Positions 1 to 3,596 of a stretch of 13,472 bases of DNA are shown one piece after another. The DNA is taken from positions 1 through 13,472 of the forward strand of contig JAEWPN010000193.1 of NCBI GenBank assembly GCA_023399455.1, written 5' to 3'. The position numbers and the translations under genes were made by a program. The first letter of the stretch is position 1. Every line of letters starts with the position of its first letter. A model generated the notes under the pieces. That model did not search any database and was not told the DNA's origin. It saw only the letters and a program-made list of their open reading frames with translations. The DNA comes from Bacillota bacterium. Lineage in GTDB: Bacteria > Bacillota > Clostridia > Lachnospirales > Lachnospiraceae.

Positions 1-2
1 TT

Positions 3-881
3 GCCGAGAGTAAGATTGAAGTTTCGAAAGTTTCGGATATGGCAACTGTTGGAGCTTCGGGCGATACGATGGAAGCATATAATTCGGGTTCCACGATTGC
101 ATCTTATCTTTATGAGCTGGGATTCAACGTAAATTTTGCGCCTGTGGCGGATGTGGTAACAGATGCGGAGAGCTCGGTAATCGGCAATCGATCCTTCGGC
201 AGCGATCCTACGGCTGTAGGTGGTATGGTAGCGGCTATGGTAGGCGGCCTTCAGGATACGGGAGTAAGCTCTTGCCTGAAGCATTTCCCCGGAATCGGAG
301 GAACGGCGGAGGATACTCACGACGGAATGGCTTCTGTTGAAAAGAGCCTGGAGGACATGAAGGCGTCTGATTTCGTTCCCTTTCAGTCCGGAATTGAATC
401 GGGAGCGCATTTTGTTATGGTAAGTCATGTGTCGGCCCCCGGTCTGGTGGGTGATAATACGCCATGCTCCTTGTCGGATAAAGTAATAACGGATATTCTT
501 CGCGGGGAACTGGGGTATAATAGAATCGTTATAACGGACGCTATGAATATGGCGGCGATAACGGAATATTATAGTTCCGATGAAGCGGCAGTTATGGCGA
601 TCAAGGCGGGTGCGGATATGATTCTTATGCCCGAGGATTTTCAGGCAGCATATGATGGAGTTCTCGCAGCGGTGAAGGACGGAGTAATTGCGGAGGAACG
701 CATTAATGAATCTCTTAAGAGAATCTATAGAGTAAAATACAGAGACAGGGTGGAGCAGAGTGATGTTTCCGGGGATGAAGCGACAGTGAGTGAAGGCGAC
801 GGGGCAGCAGTTGAAGGTGACGCTGCCGGTGATGCCGGAGAAGAGCAGTTGACGGAACAGCCGGCGGATGCGGCTGAATGA
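3..881 (+). CDS. Glycoside hydrolase family 3, NagZ-like beta-N-acetylhexosaminidase (5' partial)
   Basis: The reading frame is open to the left edge, so the start and N-terminus lie outside the window. The visible part is the C-terminal two thirds of a GH3 (beta/alpha)8 barrel. It contains the NagZ-type signature KHFPGIGGTAEDTHDG (from base 279), whose Asp-Thr-His supplies the acid/base dyad in this family. It also contains ITDAMNM, whose Asp (537-539) aligns with the catalytic nucleophile. GH3 enzymes of this type release terminal GlcNAc from peptidoglycan fragments or glycans, often outside the cell in Gram-positives. After the barrel, from about base 744, comes an acidic, Ala/Gly/Glu/Asp-rich tail of about 45 residues that does not belong to the fold. 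No second GH3 domain is present. The family assignment is firm; the exact substrate is inferred. Confidence 0.88.
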   Translation, partial: AESKIEVSKVSDMATVGASGDTMEAYNSGSTIASYLYELGFNVNFAPVADVVTDAESSVIGNRSFGSDPTAVGGMVAAMVGGLQDTGVSSCLKHFPGIGGTAEDTHDGMASVEKSLEDMKASDFVPFQSGIESGAHFVMVSHVSAPGLVGDNTPCSLSDKVITDILRGELGYNRIVITDAMNMAAITEYYSSDEAAVMAIKAGADMILMPEDFQAAYDGVLAAVKDGVIAEERINESLKRIYRVKYRDRVEQSDVSGDEATVSEGDGAAVEGDAAGDAGEEQLTEQPADAAE

Positions 882-949
882 TGAAGCCATGTGTTACTGT
901 GAATGGAGTGGACAGTAACCATAAGGCGAAGATGGATAAGAAAAATTAA
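881..949 (+). CDS. Possible 22-codon micro-ORF coupled to the GH3 gene
   Basis: An ATG overlaps the GH3 stop codon by one base (TGATG) and opens a 22-codon frame (MKPCVTVNGVDSNHKAKMDK then KN) ending TAA. The one-base overlap would allow translational coupling, but no clear Shine-Dalgarno sequence precedes it. An 8-bp perfect inverted repeat (GTTACTGT 893-900, ACAGTAAC 912-919) lies inside. I recognise no family. It may simply be 3' UTR. Confidence 0.15.
   Translation: MKPCVTVNGVDSNHKAKMDKKN
893..919 (+). other. Inverted repeat downstream of the GH3 gene
   Basis: GTTACTGT and ACAGTAAC form a perfect 8-bp stem with an 11-base loop just after the GH3 stop codon. No U-tract follows, so it is not a standard intrinsic terminator. 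It could stabilise the 3' end of the mRNA or act as a weak terminator before the tRNA promoter. Confidence 0.4.
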
Positions 950-978
950 TTGACAAAGAAATAAACTTATAGTATATT
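950..978 (+). promoter_or_regulatory. Sigma-A promoter of tRNA-Gly
   Basis: A perfect -35 TTGACA (950-955) is followed after exactly 17 bases by TATATT (973-978). Transcription would start near 985, about 24 bases before the tRNA. The leader then begins with a small hairpin (TGCCC 985-989 with GGGCA 999-1003). Confidence 0.8.
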
Positions 979-1008
979 ATTATTTGCCCGTCGTTGATGG
1001 GCAGTAAT

Positions 1009-1081
1009 GCGCGAGTGGCTCAGTTGGTGGAGCACGACCTTGCCAAGGTCGGGGTCGCGGGTTCGAGTCCCGTCTCGCGCT
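1009..1081 (+). tRNA. tRNA-Gly (anticodon GCC)
   Basis: A full cloverleaf can be drawn. The acceptor stem GCGCGAG (1009-1015) pairs with CTCGCGC (1074-1080). The D arm is GCTC/GAGC, the anticodon stem CGACC/GGTCG with loop TTGCCAA, and the anticodon GCC is at 1042-1044. The T arm has stem GCGGG/CCCGT and loop TTCGAGT, and the discriminator base is T (1081). The 3' CCA is not encoded and must be added by the nucleotidyltransferase. The gene stands alone, with its own promoter and terminator, rather than in a tRNA cluster. It reads GGC and GGU glycine codons. Confidence 0.97.
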
Positions 1082-1102
1082 CTTTAATAAACACAGTAAA
1101 AT

Positions 1103-1141
1103 AGCGGTTTCCGAGGTTTTCGGGAGCCGCTGTTTTTGTTT
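1103..1141 (+). terminator. Intrinsic terminator of tRNA-Gly
   Basis: A continuous 12-bp stem (1103-1114 with 1120-1131, including two G-U pairs) has the five-base loop GGTTT and is followed by GTTTTTGTTT. It lies 22 bases after the tRNA. Confidence 0.85.
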
Positions 1142-1176
1142 AAAAAGTGGATAAGAATTATGATATTTAGGAAGCA

Positions 1177-1623
1177 TCAATGATATTTGGCGGGTACCCA
1201 ATCTTCAGCATTTTCAAAGTTAGTATTGTATGGAAGAAAGGGAGGCGCAATGGTCAGAAACATTTTTAAGTTATTATTCCCGATATTAAGGATATTGTGC
1301 CAGGTTCCGGACGGAACAAATATAGAAAACCCGCTTTGAGCTTGCGTGCGAAAATTAAGGGATTCCCGACTCATGCCCATAACAACCAAAGCAGTACCCT
1401 GTTCAATGTAATAAAACTGATCTGAGTTTATAAGCATATCTAATCCGACTTCGCTATTAACCGGAATCGTCATAAGCCCCAACTGCATATATCGGCCAGT
1501 CCAACGGGCAGTAAAAAAGTTGGTATTGATCATAACATCTTGTCTTAGATTTGTTACAAACGGATTAGGTCCCTGATTGATGCTGTTTGAGCTGCTGGGG
1601 AAACCGCCGGTATATATATCCAT
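1177..1623 (-). CDS. Cupin-domain protein A (metal-site-degenerate paralogue)
   Basis: A 148-residue single-domain cupin (small beta barrel). The ATG at 1623 is preceded by AAGGAGT (1636-1630) at ideal spacing. Conserved parts are WTGRYMQLGLMTIPV, the turn GLDMLINSDQFYYIEQG (cupin motif 1) and VPSGTWHN (cupin motif 2, His109). It aligns without gaps to the neighbouring cupin of the same length, with about 68 identical positions by hand count. Where the neighbour has His64 in motif 1 this protein has Leu, so one usual metal ligand is missing and a catalytic metal site is doubtful. No signal peptide is visible. Cupins of this small type have no assigned reaction; storage, binding or structural roles are possible. 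The gene lies downstream of cupin B on the same strand but has its own promoter-like element. Confidence 0.85.
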   Translation of the reverse strand: MDIYTGGFPSSSNSINQGPNPFVTNLRQDVMINTNFFTARWTGRYMQLGLMTIPVNSEVGLDMLINSDQFYYIEQGTALVVMGMSRESLNFRTQAQSGFSIFVPSGTWHNILNIGNNNLKMFLTIAPPFLPYNTNFENAEDWVPAKYH

Positions 1624-1652
1624 ATTGTCACTCCTTGAGAGATTAGATATAG

Positions 1653-1681
1653 TATTATATGAGCCGGTTGTGCTAAGTTAT
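1653..1681 (-). promoter_or_regulatory. SigE/SigK-like promoter of cupin A
   Basis: Read on the minus strand, ATA (1681-1679), a 17-base spacer and CATATAATA (1661-1653) match the mother-cell sporulation pattern ATA or AC, about 16-17 bases, CATANNNTA. The box sits about 30 bases before the start codon. The same element, same spacing and flanks occur before cupin B. CATATAATA also contains a sigma-A-like TATAAT, so SigE/SigK control is only one reading. Confidence 0.45.
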
Positions 1682-1749
1682 GTAGGATATTGATATCTTT
1701 AGGCATTATATCATATACCCGGTACTTTCTCTCCCCTGCACACAAGCAA

Positions 1750-1778
1750 GCGGCGCCCGGGAATATCTCTGGCGCCGC
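1750..1778 (-). terminator. GC-rich hairpin downstream of cupin B (possible terminator)
   Basis: GCGGCGCC (1750-1757) and GGCGCCGC (1771-1778) form a perfect 8-bp stem with a 13-base loop. On the minus strand it lies about 200 bases past the cupin B stop and upstream of the cupin A promoter. The following bases on that strand (TTGCTTGTGTG) are only moderately U-rich. The homologous hairpin before cupin B keeps a clean U6 tract. Confidence 0.5.
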
Positions 1779-1858
1779 CTTATTTAAATATATAAAAAGT
1801 TATAATGAAACAACATTTATACCATTGTGACATTTATTGTTGAATTTTGGAGTTAAAT

Positions 1859-1984
1859 ATGAGGATTACAATAATATACTATTCTTATGGAAGAATTTGG
1901 AAACTTGTATCATATTATCTGTTGTTGAAAGAAACAAAAAAACATGGGAAAATAAGGTTTTCTTTCCATACAGAAATATATTAA
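1859..1984 (+). CDS. Possible micro-ORF A, antisense side of the cupin spacer (41 codons)
   Basis: TTTTGGAG stands seven bases or so before an ATG, opening a 41-codon frame that begins MRITIIYYSYGRIWKLVSYY and ends TAA, overlapping the last bases of convergent cupin B. The homologous spacer at 2628 has an equivalent ORF beginning MRIISILYYSCGRIPELV. The two copies differ by one in-frame codon and several synonymous changes. No family is recognised. Conservation may instead reflect only the shared DNA duplication. Confidence 0.2.
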   Translation: MRITIIYYSYGRIWKLVSYYLLLKETKKHGKIRFSFHTEIY

Positions 1985-2427
1985 TATTCGTAGTGGCCGA
2001 ACCACTCCTCTTGAGTGTTGTACACAGTGTTGTAGTTATGAAAAGCGGGAGCATAGATGGTATACATCTTTAGGTCTAAATTGCTGATGTTAACTACATT
2101 ATGCCATATGCCGGCAGGAACAATTATTGCATGACCTTTATATATGTGTGTCTGAATATCAAGGCACTCTTGACAGAAGCCCATGATTGCCAATGCTTCA
2201 CCTTGCTCGATGTAAAAAAACTGTTCTGAATTATAATGAACATCCAACCCGGTTTCTGTGGCCACCGGTATGGACATATGTGCGTATTGCATATTTTTGC
2301 TAGTCCATCTTGAAGCAAAAAAATGTGTATTATTAAGTGCCTCCTGCCTTAAGTTAGTTACATAGGGAACGGAGTCCTGACTGCGGTTAATTTGGTTATC
2401 GGGAGAACCACCCGTGTTTAAATCCAT
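1981..2427 (-). CDS. Cupin-domain protein B
   Basis: A 148-residue single-domain cupin. The frame is open further upstream, but the start is placed at the ATG at 2427. AAGGAGT (2440-2434) sits six bases before it, the N-terminus MDLNTGG then matches cupin A (MDIYTGG), and the protein is exactly the same length. Motif 1 reads GLDVHYNSEQFFYIEQG with His64 retained, and motif 2 reads VPAGIWHN with His109. It therefore keeps the two histidines usual for a metal site in small cupins of this type. The C-terminus is aromatic (EEWFGHYEY). No signal peptide is seen. It has its own promoter-like element, and a divergent ferritin-like gene starts 340 bases away. The function is unknown; a metal- or sugar-binding or spore-associated role is inference only. 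Confidence 0.87.
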   Translation of the reverse strand: MDLNTGGSPDNQINRSQDSVPYVTNLRQEALNNTHFFASRWTSKNMQYAHMSIPVATETGLDVHYNSEQFFYIEQGEALAIMGFCQECLDIQTHIYKGHAIIVPAGIWHNVVNISNLDLKMYTIYAPAFHNYNTVYNTQEEWFGHYEY

Positions 2428-2457
2428 ATTGTTACTCCTTGTGAGATTAGATAATAA

Positions 2458-2486
2458 TATTATATGAATGGGTTGTACTAAGTTAT
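2458..2486 (-). promoter_or_regulatory. SigE/SigK-like promoter of cupin B
   Basis: On the minus strand ATA (2486-2484), 17 bases, then CATATAATA (2466-2458). This has the same spacing and nearly the same flanks as the element before cupin A. Transcription would start close to the ribosome binding site, giving a leader of about 20-25 bases. Confidence 0.45.
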
Positions 2487-2510
2487 GTGGGATATTGAAT
2501 AATTGCATAT

Positions 2511-2547
2511 AAAAAAGGCGTCGCATTGGGAATACCCTTGCGCCGCC
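2511..2547 (-). terminator. Intrinsic terminator facing the minus strand, with no gene before it
   Basis: TGCGCCGCC (2539-2547) and GGCGTCGCA (2517-2525) pair with one mismatch, and an inner GGG/CCC closes the loop. On the minus strand the hairpin is followed directly by six U (2516-2511). It lies upstream of the cupin B promoter. No minus-strand gene lies between it and the divergent ferritin-like gene. Confidence 0.7.
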
Positions 2548-2627
2548 CTTCGTTAGAGTATGAGAGGTTATGATGAAACAACAATAATTGTGTTGTGCCG
2601 TCCGTTACGAAATTTAGGAGTCAAAAT

Positions 2628-2696
2628 ATGAGGATTATCTCAATATTATACTATTCATGCGGACGGATTCCGGAACTTGTTCATGTTATTACATAA
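2628..2696 (+). CDS. Possible micro-ORF B (22 codons)
   Basis: TTTAGGAG precedes an ATG at usable spacing. The frame reads MRIISILYYSCGRIPELVHV then IT and stop. It aligns with micro-ORF A at 1859 (MRI-I-YYS-GRI--LV shared), with a one-codon gap. It lies on the strand of the ferritin-like gene. Function and translation are unknown, and it could be chance inside a duplicated spacer. Confidence 0.2.
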   Translation: MRIISILYYSCGRIPELVHVIT

Positions 2697-2725
2697 ATGT
2701 TCTTTTTCCACATACATTTCATATA

Positions 2726-2734
2726 CATATAGTA
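2726..2734 (+). promoter_or_regulatory. Possible -10 box of the ferritin-like gene
   Basis: CATATAGTA fits the SigE/SigK -10 pattern CATANNNTA and lies 34 bases before the start codon. No convincing -35 ATA or AC stands at 16-17 bases, so this is tentative. It echoes the cupin promoters. Confidence 0.25.
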
Positions 2735-2768
2735 ATGGTCAATATATATTTTTCTAATAAGGATGGTC

Positions 2769-3284
2769 ATGAGTAATAATTTTACCTGTAATATTTCTGT
2801 AAACCTACCATATCCTGAAATTCAACCTGAAAGTCAGAATCCCCAATATGCTCTGGCCATGCTAAGCAACGTAGGCAGCAGCAATTCGGAAATGACTGCT
2901 GTGAGTCTGTATTTTTATAACAGCGTCATACTCGATCCGCTTTACGTTAATTTCGCCAAATGCTTTCATGAAATCAGTATTGTGGAAATGCACCATTTGA
3001 ATATTTTTGCGGATCTCGCATTTAAGATGGGAGCCGATCCGCGCCTATGGAGTGTGCAAAACCGGAGAAAAGCCTATTGGACACCCGCATTCAACCAGTA
3101 CCCGCGGGAAATACGCAGTATTATTGTAAACTCTATCAAGGGAGAGGAAGCGGCCATCCGGAAATACAGAAGTCAGGCAAGTGTAATCCGAGACGCCAAC
3201 ATTGAAAGTATTTTGGAGCGCATTATCCTTGATGAAGAGCGGCATATTGAAATTTTCAATAATATGCTGAGTCTTATTTCCTAA
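2769..3284 (+). CDS. Ferritin-like diiron-type protein
   Basis: A 171-residue helical protein. The ATG at 2769 (MSNNFTCN) is preferred to the in-frame ATG at 2763 because AAGG (2759-2762) then lies six bases upstream instead of touching the start. It carries a full four-helix-bundle ligand set: Glu41 (NSEMTAV), Glu73-x-x-His76 (VEMHH), Glu126 (KGEEAAI) and Glu156-x-x-His159 (DEERH). This is the E, ExxH, E, ExxH pattern of ferritin/rubrerythrin-type di-metal sites. There is no C-terminal rubredoxin domain and no signal peptide. Such proteins oxidise or store iron, or act as peroxidases; related ones occur in clostridial spore coats. Divergence from the cupin genes suggests a shared setting, but no direct partnership can be read from the sequence. 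Confidence 0.85.
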   Translation: MSNNFTCNISVNLPYPEIQPESQNPQYALAMLSNVGSSNSEMTAVSLYFYNSVILDPLYVNFAKCFHEISIVEMHHLNIFADLAFKMGADPRLWSVQNRRKAYWTPAFNQYPREIRSIIVNSIKGEEAAIRKYRSQASVIRDANIESILERIILDEERHIEIFNNMLSLIS

Positions 3285-3395
3285 TTTTTGATTGAAGCAG
3301 TCAGCTGTCAAAAATATCATAATAATAATTGCGAAAATATCCCATGGAGAGGACATACATATAAAGATTTAAAATCAAAAAACTTCAAAAAAGAC

Positions 3396-3424
3396 TGTAC
3401 ATATGCAAATCAGTGTGCTATAAT
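3396..3424 (+). promoter_or_regulatory. Promoter of a candidate small RNA
   Basis: TGTACA (3396-3401), 17 bases, then a perfect TATAAT (3419-3424) preceded by TG plus one base, an extended -10. The predicted start near 3431 falls exactly at the first base of the small structured element that follows. Confidence 0.55.
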
Positions 3425-3430
3425 TACTTC

Positions 3431-3504
3431 AGAACGAAAGTTCAAATGTAAAATTCCCCTTTTACATGAGAAGGACATCCATCGCAAGATGGGTGTCCTT
3501 TTTT
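3431..3504 (+). ncRNA. Candidate small RNA of about 74 nt
   Basis: Directly after a strong promoter come three consecutive hairpins and no open reading frame. Hairpin 1 is GAAC-GAAA-GTTC with a GNRA tetraloop (3432-3443). Hairpin 2 is ATGTAAAA-TTCCCC-TTTTACAT, a perfect 8-bp stem (3446-3467). Hairpin 3 is a 12-bp terminator with U6 (3471-3504). The exposed UUCCCC loop could pair with purine-rich Shine-Dalgarno sequences, as known for C-rich-loop small RNAs of Firmicutes. It does not match a riboswitch class I know. The alternative is that this is only the terminator region of the ferritin-like gene, 150 bases upstream, or a leader of the downstream pump gene. Confidence 0.45.
3471..3504 (+). 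terminator. Intrinsic terminator
   Basis: AAGGACATCCAT (3471-3482) pairs over 12 bp (one G-U) with ATGGGTGTCCTT (3489-3500), loop CGCAAG, followed by a run of T to 3504. It ends the candidate small RNA and would also stop read-through from the ferritin-like gene into the Ca2+-ATPase gene. Confidence 0.88.
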
Positions 3505-3545
3505 ATGTAAAAATTTTTGGCTGACTTTACTCATACATATTTTTC

Positions 3546-3583
3546 CTTGTACAGGCATATAAAAGCATAGGACAAAGTACAAG
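3546..3583 (+). promoter_or_regulatory. Inverted repeat in the Ca2+-ATPase leader
   Basis: CTTGTAC (3546-3552) and GTACAAG (3577-3583) are exact reverse complements 24 bases apart. The second arm abuts the GGAGG ribosome binding site (3585-3589). It could be an operator or an mRNA hairpin beside the start. No strong promoter could be picked out in 3505-3590. Confidence 0.35.
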
Positions 3584-3596
3584 CGGAGGCATGTTT

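Larger units (their letters stand above)
1624..1915. repeat. Duplicated flanking module, copy A
   Basis: This intergenic stretch between cupins A and B is homologous along its length to 2428-2700. Shared blocks in order are the ribosome binding site, the CATATAATA promoter block, the CTAAGTTATGT block, the GC-rich hairpin, TGAAACAACA, GGAGT plus ATGAGGATTA, and the ACTATTC and AACTTGT blocks. The first 73 bases upstream of the two start codons are roughly 85% identical by eye. It indicates tandem duplication of a gene-plus-flank unit. The right boundary is approximate. Confidence 0.7.
2428..2700. repeat. Duplicated flanking module, copy B
   Basis: This is the partner of 1624-1915. Together they make the long spacers around the cupin genes. 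It holds the cupin B ribosome binding site and promoter, the hairpin-U6 terminator and the short plus-strand ORF at 2628. A CCGTCCG/CGGACGG inverted repeat around that ORF's start is absent from copy A. The rest of the spacer up to the ferritin-like gene (2701-2768) is AT-rich promoter DNA. Confidence 0.7.

Noticed and set aside
2428..2526. N-terminal extension of cupin B (frame open upstream to an ATG at 2526)
   Set aside because: It would add 33 residues across the promoter element, lacks a ribosome binding site, and would break the exact length match with cupin A.
1009..3540. tRNA-Gly as a phage or island attachment site
   Set aside because: No integrase gene and no second copy of the tRNA 3' end were seen in the window, so no att sites can be called.
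3431..3596. Known metal riboswitch (yybP-ykoY, M-box or NiCo) controlling the Ca2+-ATPase
   Set aside because: The hairpins do not show the conserved core sequences of those classes, and a terminator plus about 90 bases separates the element from the start codon.
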